A program made the position numbers and the translations under genes. From CAYOHG01 sp964465125 (GTDB taxonomy: Bacteria; Planctomycetota; Phycisphaerae; UBA1845; Fen-1342), in assembly GCA_964465125.1 (NCBI GenBank), contig CAYXIO010000048.1, forward strand, positions 1 to 32,500: a stretch of DNA of 32,500 nt, given 5' to 3'. The notes under the pieces were generated by a model. The model saw only the letters and a list, made by a program, of their open reading frames with translations. It did not search any database and was not told the origin of the DNA. This document shows positions 18,009 through 26,473 of the stretch, one piece after another (position 1 is the stretch's first letter; every line of letters starts with the position of its first letter).

Positions 18009-20248
18009 GCGTCTCCTTCAGGCAGGTGCAACGAACGCGCCGGCACTCCCGGCTGCGCTTCCTCGCGCGAAAAGACGTACCACGCCATGCCGCGCGCCGG
18101 AACCTGCACGCGGATTTCAGCGCGGCCGCGCGCGTCGAGGTCGAGGGGCTCGGCAGGACCATCCGCGGCGCTCATGCGCACCCGTCCCGTAAGCCCCGAA
18201 TAGTAGAGATCAAGCGGCAACGAGCGCTCCACGGGCTCGGCGGCAGGGTTGTACACCACCAGCATAGCCGGCTGACGGAGCCTCGGGTTGACGTGCAGAA
18301 TCCAGTCGAGATCGCGGCCGTCCGGCCGCCGGCCGTGGACGATGTCCGACTCCAGGATGGCGCGGTGCGCTTTGAACCACGCCACACGCGCCCGCACCAT
18401 TTCGCGCGTGGCATCGGTGTCGTAGAGCCGCGGGCCGCGGAAGCAGGCCTGCACTCCCGCGCCGAGCAGGTTGCCTAGGCGCCGCTCGTAGTGATCGCGG
18501 TGCTCATCGAGCGGCTCGATCGTCGCCGCCGCCCCGCCCCCGTGATACTCCGTCAGGGGCACGAACATCCAGCCCATGCTGGGCGTCTTCGTCCAGGTTC
18601 CGTCGAAGATGTTCTGGCGCTCGATAATCTCCTGGCTGGCGCGCGGCAGCGACCAGTTCGTCTCGCGGTAGCCCATGCCGCATTTGCTGGAGCCGCACAG
18701 ATAGTACCAGTCCGGCACGTTCAGATACACGCCGCGCTCGCGACACCAGCGATAGAAGCCGGCGATCTGCGACCACTGCGCCCATTGCGAGTCGTTCAGC
18801 CCGACGTGGCCGGGGTGAGTGATCGACGCGCAGAGGTCGCCCGGATAGCTGCCGTCGTGTTCGAGTGCATCCAGCCCGGTACGCTCGTACGCGCGGTACA
18901 GCTTGGCGAAATAGTCCTGGCCCCACTTCGATCCGAGGCACGGGGCGTTTCCGAAGACGGCAAAGCCGCCGGGCTTGCTGGTGGCCGGATCGATGACGTC
19001 GTTGTCCGCGTCGATGGACCGGCTGGAAAGCAGCGAATAGCCGCCTAGCCCGATGCCTTTCGCATGCGCGTAGTCCGCCAGCGCCTTCAACTGCGCCAGG
19101 TACGCAGGGTCGGTATTCTCGATGTCGAAGCCGCTGCCGAAGGTCATGATGACCAGCTCGAACCCGACCTCGGCGGCCTGGTCGATCGCGCGACGGACGG
19201 CGTCGGGCGCGGCGGAGCCGGCGTGAAAGATCAGCGGGTTCTCGCAGACCCACGGCACCAGGGTCCGGTACATCCGCCGCTGCGCGAGCCCGCGCCGCTC
19301 GCGCTCGGTCGAGTCGAAGAGCAGCTCGAACACGCGGTAGCTGTGGAACGTGCCGCCGGCCGCGAGCGATACCGCCGGCCCCAGCGGAGGCGAACATTCC
19401 AGCAGGCAAGGCGTACGGCGTTCGTAGTGCACCTGCGTTTCGTAGAGCGGATCGCTGACCCAGCGGAATCCCGGCCCCTCGACGCCTGACTCCATCGAGC
19501 CGCCGAACGAATAGTCGGTCTCGACGTGCATCGACCGCGGCACGGTGACAAAGCGCTCGGTGCGGCCTTCGACATAGGAAGCGGGCTCGACGCTGGCCAG
19601 GATCTCGGCCTTGAAGCGGTCGATCCTCACCGGGCCGGGCCCGGTGTTCACGACGGAAAGCCATTTGCCGATGAGCGGAATCCCGTCGTACAGCTCGTAG
19701 TGCACCGTCACGGCGACGCCGTCGAGCCCGCTTTCCGGCGGAGGGGTGAAATTCAGCTCCAGCGAGACGCCCGGCGGCGGCCAGGGAGCCTCGGCCGCGG
19801 GCGATGCCAGCCATCCTGTGCGCCGCTTCCACGCGAACGGCGCGCGGGTCTTGCCGATCCTGTGTCCCAAGACGGTGAAGCTGTTCGGAATCGCCGTCAT
19901 CTGATCCAGCCACTCGGAAAGCAGGTAGTTGTGGATCGGCTGGCCCGTCAATCCGCCGACCGCGTACTCATTGCCGTTCAGGGTGATCACCGCCTCCGGC
20001 CGAACGCTGCGAAGCTCCGACTGGCCGCTCGTCAGATTGTCGAGCGCGACCGTGGCGGCGTTCGGCGCAAGTCGAAACACCCGCCGCACGAGCCCGTTCT
20101 CGAGCGTGATCTCGTGCCCGTCGGCGCTCGCCTCTGCGTGCGCGACGTAGGGAGCCGGGTCAAGCAACCAATCGGCGCCCGCCTGCCCTGCACGGGACGA
20201 CGCCGCCGGCACGCTGACCGCCAGAACCGCCAGCCTGAACCAAGCCAT
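17975..20248 (-). CDS. Secreted glycoside hydrolase, GH36/alpha-galactosidase-like
   Basis: The length is 757 residues. The ATG at 20248 was chosen for AAGGTG about eight bases upstream and the signal peptide that follows (MAWFRLAVLAVSVPAASSRAG). Residues about 25-330 look like an all-beta domain (ENGLVRRVFRLAPNAATVAL and following). About residues 330-640 resemble a TIM barrel (FELVIMTFGSGFD, GIGLGGYSLLSS, LDALEHDGSYPGD, NVPDWYYLCG). A C-terminal beta-sandwich ends the chain. The order beta-supersandwich, barrel, beta is that of clan GH-D alpha-galactosidases, and the Asp of EHDGSYPGD is a candidate nucleophile, but I cannot assign a substrate. It lies 38 bases after an unknown secreted protein on the same strand and overlaps crcB at its end. 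The C-terminal 20 residues are low-complexity, which may reflect read-through created by the overlap. Confidence 0.75.
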   Translation of the reverse strand: MAWFRLAVLAVSVPAASSRAGQAGADWLLDPAPYVAHAEASADGHEITLENGLVRRVFRLAPNAATVALDNLTSGQSELRSVRPEAVITLNGNEYAVGGLTGQPIHNYLLSEWLDQMTAIPNSFTVLGHRIGKTRAPFAWKRRTGWLASPAAEAPWPPPGVSLELNFTPPPESGLDGVAVTVHYELYDGIPLIGKWLSVVNTGPGPVRIDRFKAEILASVEPASYVEGRTERFVTVPRSMHVETDYSFGGSMESGVEGPGFRWVSDPLYETQVHYERRTPCLLECSPPLGPAVSLAAGGTFHSYRVFELLFDSTERERRGLAQRRMYRTLVPWVCENPLIFHAGSAAPDAVRRAIDQAAEVGFELVIMTFGSGFDIENTDPAYLAQLKALADYAHAKGIGLGGYSLLSSRSIDADNDVIDPATSKPGGFAVFGNAPCLGSKWGQDYFAKLYRAYERTGLDALEHDGSYPGDLCASITHPGHVGLNDSQWAQWSQIAGFYRWCRERGVYLNVPDWYYLCGSSKCGMGYRETNWSLPRASQEIIERQNIFDGTWTKTPSMGWMFVPLTEYHGGGAAATIEPLDEHRDHYERRLGNLLGAGVQACFRGPRLYDTDATREMVRARVAWFKAHRAILESDIVHGRRPDGRDLDWILHVNPRLRQPAMLVVYNPAAEPVERSLPLDLYYSGLTGRVRMSAADGPAEPLDLDARGRAEIRVQVPARGMAWYVFSREEAQPGVPARSLHLPEGDACSAAWRSSSR

Positions 20249-20286
20249 GATCGTGCACCTTTCTCGCCGGACGCGCGCGTCGCCGG

Positions 20287-21621
20287 TCAATAGAACAGGA
20301 ACGGCCACCAGTTCTTCATGGGCCTGCCCTCGGCGTCGATGCAAGGGTTGTCGAGACCGGGCATGCTCTGGAACCAGTAGACGATCCAGGCGCCCATGCA
20401 GTCCGGCGCGACGCTCGCGTAGCGCTGGAACTTCTCGCGGTTGAACGGGCGGACTTCGTCGGGCTGGTCGGGCTGCTTGCGCGTTCGGTACGTCTCGAGC
20501 GTGGTGCTCGTCGTGAAGGGGCTTTCCAGGTCGTAGTGCCAACGCGCCCCGGGCGGGAAATGCGCGCTGCCGCCGGCGGCGACGAAGGGGTCAAACGTGT
20601 ACGTCTTGCCGCGCCAGGTCATCACCAGTCGATCCGGTTCGGGATACTCCATGCGGTCGCCGGAGGAGCGGTCGTACGACGTCTCGTAGAACCGGTCGAA
20701 CGGGAATCCGCGCTGATCGAGCTGGAAGTCGGCGAATTCGTAGAAATGCTTGCGGTAGTACGCGTTCGACTGGCTGTTGGCGATCCACTCCATCGTGTGG
20801 CCGAAGTTCTCCATCGAGCAGCCCGGGCCGCGATGCGGATTGAAGAACGCCACGCGCAGGCTGCGGCCGAGCCAGGGCATGGTCCGATCCTCGCCGTTGC
20901 CCGCCGAGCCGTGCTGGCCGAGAACCGGCCGGCAGTGCTCGTCGTAGAACTGCTTGAGCTCGCAGGTCTCGAGTCCCGGCCAGTGATTGCCCGGATCGTG
21001 AATCGCGTAGAACCAGACCTCGTGGACCCAGCCCGCGTTCACCAGCGCGCGCAGGCTCAGGAAGCGGCCCGGGCTGCGCGGATCGCTGAACCCCAGCCGC
21101 GGGGCGAACGCGTCGCCGAACAACGCACCGTAGTCGATCAGCGGCTCGTCCTCGCGGCGGTCGCTCTTGCGCGGCAGGAAGCTGCTGTTCTCGCGACGCG
21201 GCTTGCCGCGCGCTGCGTCGTCGCGCAGGTCGACCAGCTTCAGGATTTCGTATTCGACAAACGCCGGCGCGTCGCCATCTTCGTAGCCGTGAAAGCGCGT
21301 CGCCTCGGCGAAGGCCCTGATCAGCGCCGCGGCGTGTGCGCGGATGTCGGATTCGCCGCAGTCGTTCGCGAAATTCAGGATCAGGACGCGCGGTTTCATC
21401 CGGCGAATCCGGTCGTGGTTCTGCCAGAGCCAGTCGTCGGAATTGCGGCAGCTCGCCTGGTTTGGCCAGGTGGTCAAATCCCCGGACAGCCCATCCGGCG
21501 GCGGGAGCAGCGCGGCGTTCTCGGGGTCGGCGCCGCGCGACGTCTGCGCCGCCGCGCGCCAGGCGAGCGGCGTGAGCGCACCGAGGAAGAACGCGACGAG
21601 CAGGAATCGAGTCGATGCCAT
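20287..21621 (-). CDS. Secreted protein of unknown function
   Basis: The length is 444 residues. The ATG at 21621 has GGAG seven bases upstream and begins a signal peptide (MASTRFLLVAFFLGALTPLA, ending near RAAAQ). The mature part shows RVLILNFANDCGE near its start, then WVHEVWFYAIHDPG, then FFNPHRGPGCSMENFGHTME in the middle, and it is rich in aromatic residues and in His, Asp and Glu. The pairing of a [DH]EVW strand with a later glycine-rich ENFGH-x-x-E segment recalls a class of secreted bacterial proteins without assigned function; I cannot name the family. It is the first gene of an apparent operon with the GH36-like enzyme, crcB and DUF190, and is divergent from a GH99-like gene 116 bases away. 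A role in polysaccharide or plant-debris processing is inferred from neighbours only. Confidence 0.7.
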   Translation of the reverse strand: MASTRFLLVAFFLGALTPLAWRAAAQTSRGADPENAALLPPPDGLSGDLTTWPNQASCRNSDDWLWQNHDRIRRMKPRVLILNFANDCGESDIRAHAAALIRAFAEATRFHGYEDGDAPAFVEYEILKLVDLRDDAARGKPRRENSSFLPRKSDRREDEPLIDYGALFGDAFAPRLGFSDPRSPGRFLSLRALVNAGWVHEVWFYAIHDPGNHWPGLETCELKQFYDEHCRPVLGQHGSAGNGEDRTMPWLGRSLRVAFFNPHRGPGCSMENFGHTMEWIANSQSNAYYRKHFYEFADFQLDQRGFPFDRFYETSYDRSSGDRMEYPEPDRLVMTWRGKTYTFDPFVAAGGSAHFPPGARWHYDLESPFTTSTTLETYRTRKQPDQPDEVRPFNREKFQRYASVAPDCMGAWIVYWFQSMPGLDNPCIDAEGRPMKNWWPFLFY

Positions 21622-21737
21622 GTCGAATCTCCGCTTCGCCGCGAGAAGCCATGCCGCGAAGGCCCGACAGGGCGTATTCTGCGCGCCGAGCTGTTCGGCC
21701 GCCGACCCGCGGCGACCCGCCCACGAGGGTAACTCGC

Positions 21738-23426
21738 ATGCAGAGGAATTCCAATCCGCGCAGCGGACGCAACGTCCGGTCGGGACGCTCCGCGACGCGC
21801 CCATGCCTCGCGGCACTGTTCCTGACTGCGGCGCTCGGCGGCCCGCCCGGCCGAGCCCAGCATGTGCCGCCGATACCCGGCGCTGCCGAGCTCGCTCAGG
21901 CGCCGAGTTTTGCAGCGAGCGAGCGCGTCGTCGCGACGCACTACTTCTACTGGTACAAGTGGCCCGACGAGCACTTCTTCGACGACCCCCGCACGCGCAG
22001 CCATGACATTCAGCGCTGCCACTTCCCCGACCCGGAAGTCGTCAGCTACGAATCGGTCGCGTGGCACCGCAAGCAGATGGAAGACGTGCTCGCCGCGGGC
22101 ATCGATGTCGTCCTGCCGGTGTACTGGGGCGTTCCGAACCATTACGACAAGCCGGATGTGCGCTTCTCGGTGCGCGGCCTGCCGCCGCTGGTTCGCGCGC
22201 TGGATGAGCTGGCGGCGCAGGGCCGCACGCCCCCGCGCGTCGGCCTGTTCTACGACACGACGACGCTGCTTGGCGTTCACGCGCATGCCGGCGAGCGGCG
22301 CGGCAACGTCGACCTGCGCAGCGACGAGGGCAAGCGGATCTTCTATCAGACCATTCGCGACTTTTTCTGTCAGATTCCGCCGCGACATTGGGCCTGCCTC
22401 GACGGCCGGCCGATCGTGGCGCTGTACGGCTCGTCGTTCGCCGCGGGTCACGACGCGTCGTTGCTCGACGCGGTCTACGACTGGTTCGCGCGGGACTTCG
22501 CGGGCCGCAAGCCGTTCGTGATCGCCGGCCCGTCGTGGCAGTTTCGCGCCGACGCGAGCACGGGTTGGGGCGCGGCGCTCGACGGACCGATCCTGGGCGA
22601 GCACGCGGCCCAAGTCGGTCCGGGCTATGACGACTCGCCCGTGCCCGGACGCGGCACGCCGACGCGCGACCGGCTCGACGGCGGCTTCTACGCGGCGAGC
22701 TGGCTGCTCGCGATACAACATCACCCGCGGATCGTAATCATCGAGACCTGGAGCGAACTGCACGAGGGCACGCCGATCTGCGAGACGCTCGAGGACGGCC
22801 GGCGCTACATCGAGCTGACCCGCCTCTTCGCGGACCGATTCAAAAGCGGCTGGTCACCCGCGTCCGACGATTGGGCCGATGCACTGCGCCGCACGCTCAA
22901 CGCTCGACATTCGAACCCGTGGGGGCGCGAATTCGCCGGCGAACCGGCGATCCGCGCCGGCGATGCCGGCGACGGACGCTTCGAGGAGCGCGGCGTCCGG
23001 CTGGTGCGCGACGTCGCCGACGGTGCGTGCACCGTCGAGACCAGGGACGGCGTCGCGTTCGCGCGAACGCAACGCGGCGCCAGCGACGCGCGCTATCTCT
23101 ATTTCGACCTCGCGGATCCCTGGTATTTCGATCACCGAGGCACGTTGACCGTACGGATCACGTACCTCGACCAGGGCCGCGGCGAATTCCGCCTTCAGTA
23201 CGACTCCGCCGAGCCGATCGGGCCGCTGGGCGGCGCCTATCGCGACGCGGAGCCGATTCGGCGCGAGAACACCGGCCCATGGCGCACCGTGAGCGTGAAG
23301 CTGCCGGCGGCGCGCTGCGCGAATCGTCAGAACGGCGGCGCGGATTTTCGCCTGGCGACCCCAGGCGAAGATCTCTCCATCGCGCGCGTCGAGATCGTGC
23401 GGGGCGCCGGCCGGTCGGACGAATAG
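21738..23426 (+). CDS. Secreted GH99-like (DUF5010-type) putative glycosidase
   Basis: The length is 562 residues. The ATG at 21738 is preceded by GAGGG at a good distance and by a long run without protein-like sequence. A basic N-terminus leads into a signal peptide ending near GRAQ. Residues about 60-400 read as a TIM barrel of the GH71/GH99/DUF5010 kind: VVATHYFYWYKWPDEHFFDD at the start, GIDVVLPVYWG, RVGLFYDTTTLL, GRPIVALYGSS, and ETWSELHEGTPICET at the end, which corresponds to the usual W-[NS]-E-x-x-EG motif. The last 140 residues form a beta-rich, carbohydrate-binding-like module (DLADPWYFDHRGTLTVRITY). Substrate specificity is not readable. It ends 45 bases from the stop of the convergent DUF4838 gene. 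Confidence 0.75.
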   Translation: MQRNSNPRSGRNVRSGRSATRPCLAALFLTAALGGPPGRAQHVPPIPGAAELAQAPSFAASERVVATHYFYWYKWPDEHFFDDPRTRSHDIQRCHFPDPEVVSYESVAWHRKQMEDVLAAGIDVVLPVYWGVPNHYDKPDVRFSVRGLPPLVRALDELAAQGRTPPRVGLFYDTTTLLGVHAHAGERRGNVDLRSDEGKRIFYQTIRDFFCQIPPRHWACLDGRPIVALYGSSFAAGHDASLLDAVYDWFARDFAGRKPFVIAGPSWQFRADASTGWGAALDGPILGEHAAQVGPGYDDSPVPGRGTPTRDRLDGGFYAASWLLAIQHHPRIVIIETWSELHEGTPICETLEDGRRYIELTRLFADRFKSGWSPASDDWADALRRTLNARHSNPWGREFAGEPAIRAGDAGDGRFEERGVRLVRDVADGACTVETRDGVAFARTQRGASDARYLYFDLADPWYFDHRGTLTVRITYLDQGRGEFRLQYDSAEPIGPLGGAYRDAEPIRRENTGPWRTVSVKLPAARCANRQNGGADFRLATPGEDLSIARVEIVRGAGRSDE

Positions 23427-23471
23427 CCGGTCGAATATCACGCTCTCGCTGACCTTCGCTCGACTGCGCCG

Positions 23472-25280
23472 CTAGGGCGCTTCCTGCTGGCCGGCGACGG
23501 CGTCGACAACCTGCCTGAGCCAGTCGATGGCGCGGCCCTCCGCAACCCTAGTGACGTTCTCTGCCTGCGCGACCCGCATGAATTCCTCGTAGACGGCCTG
23601 AATGTCGTCCGCCACGGGCCAGGGCGTGTTTGTCTCCGCGGCCTGCTTGCGCAGCTCGCTCCAGCGAACCAGAAAGACGTACAGCAGCGGCAACTCCGCC
23701 GTGCGTACGCGCTGCAACGTCGCGGCGTCAGCGCCCGCGGCCGCCTCCGCGGCCCGCAGGTGCCTGAGACTCTCGCACAGTGTGCCGAGCGACAGGAACT
23801 TGGCGTCGGGACGCGAGTAGCAGTCGAGATAGTCGCCGCTCGCATCGACCGCATCGTGCATGAGCCGCACGTAGTCGCGCACGCAAGACGCGGCGGAACC
23901 GTAGTAGCCGTTGAGAAACTCGTCGATCAGGTGCTGCGGATCGCGCGACGGGTTCCACAGCAGCTTCGCGAGCACCCAGGCCCGCAGCTCGGCCATCTCC
24001 GAGCCGTAGGACTGATAGGCCCCCTGCTCGAAGACTCCCTTGACGCCGTGCTCGACAAAGAAGCGGATGTTGGGCGCAAGCACACGCAGGTTGGGGTGCG
24101 GCATGATGTAGTGCGCGAAGTTGGTGGTGTAGTCCCAGACGTAGAGCCGCTCGCAGATCTTCGACCAACCGAGCAGGTCATCTCGAAACGCGCGGTTGCG
24201 CTCGTCCGAAAGCGGTCGGCTGAACGAGCATTCGATGCTGCACAGCCGCACGATGACGTTGCCGCGCGGGCGAGTCCGGAGCGGAGGCTTGCGAGTGTAC
24301 TGGTAGGCGAGCGTGTCGATCGCAACCTGCGGGAACTCCGGCTCGATTTCGGCCGCCACCGCGTTCACGAATCGCAGGACCGAGCCGGAGGGGCTACCTT
24401 CCTCGCGATCGATGCGCCCGCACTCGACGCACTGGCAGGCGCCCTGCCAGTCGTTCTGCGACACGGAGGCGATCGTGGCGCCGGGCGCAGCGCGCAGCCG
24501 CTCCTTCAGGTTCTTGATCAGCTCCGCCCGCATGGCTGCGTTCGACAGGCAGAGCTGCCCGCCGGCGGCCGTCCGCTGGCCGTTCAGCTCGCTGAACCAG
24601 TCGGGATGCTCCTGGAAGTACTTCTCCGGCGGAATCAGGCCGTAGAACGTGTGCACGAAACCGAGGTACTCGTGTCGGCCGCCGCGCGTCGGCTCGATGT
24701 GGTCGAAATGCCCGTTGCACATGTTGCGGACGGCCCAGTCGCCGTCGAGCGCGTCGAACCAGAACGACTCGCGGTATTCGAGGGGCGGCACCAAGCGGAC
24801 ATTGAGCGGGCCGATCTTCAGCGTGGCCCGCCGCGGAATGGAACTGGCCTTGGAGGTCCACCAGCGGCAACCTAGCTCGTCCTCCAGGAACGTGTACACC
24901 GCGTAGATCGTGCCGCGCGGGCTGCCGCCGGCGAGAATCAGATCACGGCCGACGCTGTGCAGCACCAGCCCTTCCGAGCCGAGTCCGTCGGTCGAAAACG
25001 CGGGGTCGGCCAGCTTCGCCGCGCCCGGACCGACCAGCAGACGGCTGACGTCGGCGGAGACCTCCTGCTGAACTGGGAATTCGGCACCGCTGATTTCATG
25101 AAGGAACGCCGCCAACTCGCCGGCGGCAAAACGCTCGGGCTCGCTCGCGTCCGCGGCGACGACGATCGCGGCACGGCTCCGGCCGTCCTCGGCGATCAGG
25201 ATGGCGTCCTGCGCGCTGGCCGCCGCGGAAATCAGGCCGCAAGAAAAGCCGCAAATCACGAATAGGCGGATGTTGCTCAC
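23472..25280 (-). CDS. Secreted DUF4838 (alpha-glucuronidase-like) protein
   Basis: The length is 602 residues. The GTG at 25280 is chosen because GAGGT (25287-25291) lies just upstream and a signal peptide follows (MSNIRLFVICGFSCGLIS, ending near ASAQ). Residues about 25-140 form the small N-terminal domain seen before many glycosidase barrels (ERFAAGELAAFLHEISGAEF, LLVGPGAAKL, GGSPRGTIYAVYTFLEDELG). The large following part is the DUF4838 barrel, with QNDWQGACQCVECGR, VAIDTLAYQYTRKPP and VRLCSIECSFSRPL. The C-terminal region is helical (GYYGSA onward). DUF4838 proteins are frequent in polysaccharide-degrading bacteria, but their reaction is not established. It is divergent from the sulfatase-tail gene at 25435. 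Confidence 0.88.
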   Translation of the reverse strand: MSNIRLFVICGFSCGLISAAASAQDAILIAEDGRSRAAIVVAADASEPERFAAGELAAFLHEISGAEFPVQQEVSADVSRLLVGPGAAKLADPAFSTDGLGSEGLVLHSVGRDLILAGGSPRGTIYAVYTFLEDELGCRWWTSKASSIPRRATLKIGPLNVRLVPPLEYRESFWFDALDGDWAVRNMCNGHFDHIEPTRGGRHEYLGFVHTFYGLIPPEKYFQEHPDWFSELNGQRTAAGGQLCLSNAAMRAELIKNLKERLRAAPGATIASVSQNDWQGACQCVECGRIDREEGSPSGSVLRFVNAVAAEIEPEFPQVAIDTLAYQYTRKPPLRTRPRGNVIVRLCSIECSFSRPLSDERNRAFRDDLLGWSKICERLYVWDYTTNFAHYIMPHPNLRVLAPNIRFFVEHGVKGVFEQGAYQSYGSEMAELRAWVLAKLLWNPSRDPQHLIDEFLNGYYGSAASCVRDYVRLMHDAVDASGDYLDCYSRPDAKFLSLGTLCESLRHLRAAEAAAGADAATLQRVRTAELPLLYVFLVRWSELRKQAAETNTPWPVADDIQAVYEEFMRVAQAENVTRVAEGRAIDWLRQVVDAVAGQQEAP

Positions 25281-25434
25281 GATCAACCTCGCAGTCCGGT
25301 GCGTCCGCGGCCTGCCTGCGGGCACGCCGCATACGCGTGTCAATCGTAGGATACCGCCGCCACAGCCCGTACGGGGGGGCGTGCGGACCCGCTTGCTCCG
25401 CGGCACGAACGTCGCTTGCGTCTGGAGAGTCGTC

Positions 25435-25737
25435 ATGCCATTCCGAAGCTCCACGCCTTGCGAGAGGGACGCCCGAAAGCCAACGTCGGCGCATCGAGTC
25501 GCGCGGATCGCCCGGTTGATCGCATTCGGCGCAGCGGCGCTGACCGCCTTCGCCGCGACAGCGCGCGGTCAAACCGCGACCCCGCCCGACGGCCCGATCG
25601 AGCTGTACGACCTCGCGCGAGACCCGCGCGAATCGACCGACGTCGCGGCGGCACATCCCGACATCGTCGCGCGGATGCGCGAGATCAGGGCGGCGCGCGC
25701 GGCCTCGTCGATCAAGGAGTGGAACTTCGGCCCGTGA
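25435..25737 (+). pseudogene. Sulfatase remnant: signal peptide joined to sulfatase C-terminal tail
   Basis: The product is 100 residues. The ATG at 25435 has GGAGAG upstream at normal spacing. A basic leader and hydrophobic signal segment (LIAFGAAALTAFAATARGQ) run directly into PIELYDLARDPRESTDVAAA and HPDIVARMREIRAARA, which is the characteristic final segment of type I sulfatases (ELYDLxxDPxExxNL/DVA, then HPE-x-[VL]). The whole catalytic domain, including the C-x-P-S-R formylglycine motif, is absent. Expected length would be 450-550 residues. The simplest reading is an in-frame internal deletion that left both ends. It might still be expressed as a short exported peptide, but it cannot be a sulfatase. 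It sits between the DUF4838 gene (divergent) and the ECF sigma factor. Confidence 0.7.
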
Positions 25738-25852
25738 AGCCGCCGGGCGTGAAACATGCCGACTCGCAAGTTTGGCCTGAGTACGATCTTCCGAGCCTCC
25801 TTGGCGCCGATTTCACACCCCAGGTTCCATGCTCGGCCCGCGGCGTGCGCGG

Positions 25853-25858
25853 TACAAT
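25853..25858 (+). promoter_or_regulatory. Candidate -10 box for a leaderless sigma factor mRNA
   Basis: TACAAT lies six bases before the sigma factor ATG at 25865 and matches five of six TATAAT positions. Transcription would begin at or next to the ATG, and no Shine-Dalgarno sequence is present, consistent with a leaderless message. No good -35 box is visible 16-18 bases upstream. Confidence 0.3.
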
Positions 25859-25864
25859 TTCCCC

Positions 25865-26455
25865 ATGCTGGCGTCATCCACCACTCACGTCAGCCTGCTG
25901 GCACGATTGAGCGACCGGACCGACATGGCCGCCTGGCGGGAGTTCTCCGACCGCTACGGCGAGCTGATCCGCACCGTCGGCCGGCGGCGCGGGTTGCAGG
26001 CGGCCGACTGCGACGACCTCGTCCAGGACGTGCTGGTCTCGCTCTGCAAGGCCATCGAGAGTTTTGAGTACGCCCCCGAAAAGGGCAGGTTCCGCGCCTA
26101 TCTCAAAACCATCACCCTGCACGCAATCACTCGGATTCTCCGGCAGAGAAGTGCCACCGCCGCACTAGGTACTTTGGAGCCGCTCGTCGATCCGGGCAGC
26201 GGGGATGCTGCCCACGACGGCGTCTGGGAAGAGGAATGGCGCGCCCATCACGTGCGCCGCGCCATGCAGATCATCGCCGTCGAATTCGCAGCGCCCGAGC
26301 TGCGCGCGTTTCAGCGCTACGCGGTGGACGGCGCTGACGCACAATCGGTCGCGGAGGCGCTGAACTTGTCGGTCAACCAGGTCTACAAGGCCAAGTCGCG
26401 CATCCTGAAGCGCCTGGCGGGACTGGTGCGGGAGCAGGTCGACGACGAAGGCTGA
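25865..26455 (+). CDS. ECF-family RNA polymerase sigma factor
   Basis: The length is 196 residues from the ATG at 25865. An earlier ATG at 25829 gives an unlikely MLGPRRARYN extension. Region 2 is clear: SDRTDMAAWREFSDRYGELI, then DCDDLVQDVLVSLCKAIESFEY, then GRFRAYLKTITLHAITRILR. Region 4 is the C-terminal helix-turn-helix (AFQRYAVDGADAQSVAEALNLSVNQVYKAKSRILKRL). No anti-sigma gene follows; instead a membrane Ser/Thr kinase begins 18 bases downstream. In Planctomycetota, ECF groups linked to Ser/Thr kinases are known, and the kinase is thought to control the sigma factor in place of an anti-sigma factor. That relation is inferred here from adjacency. Confidence 0.9.
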   Translation: MLASSTTHVSLLARLSDRTDMAAWREFSDRYGELIRTVGRRRGLQAADCDDLVQDVLVSLCKAIESFEYAPEKGRFRAYLKTITLHAITRILRQRSATAALGTLEPLVDPGSGDAAHDGVWEEEWRAHHVRRAMQIIAVEFAAPELRAFQRYAVDGADAQSVAEALNLSVNQVYKAKSRILKRLAGLVREQVDDEG

Positions 26456-26473
26456 ACAGCGGAGCCGTCCGCC

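Noticed and set aside
17975..18100. Fluoride riboswitch before crcB
   Set aside because: The crcB start lies inside the upstream coding sequence and I could not find the riboswitch's conserved elements.
25201..25434. N-terminal extension of the sulfatase-tail gene
   Set aside because: The upstream frame lacks protein-like sequence, overlaps the DUF4838 signal peptide region on the other strand, and a good ribosome-binding site supports the ATG at 25435.
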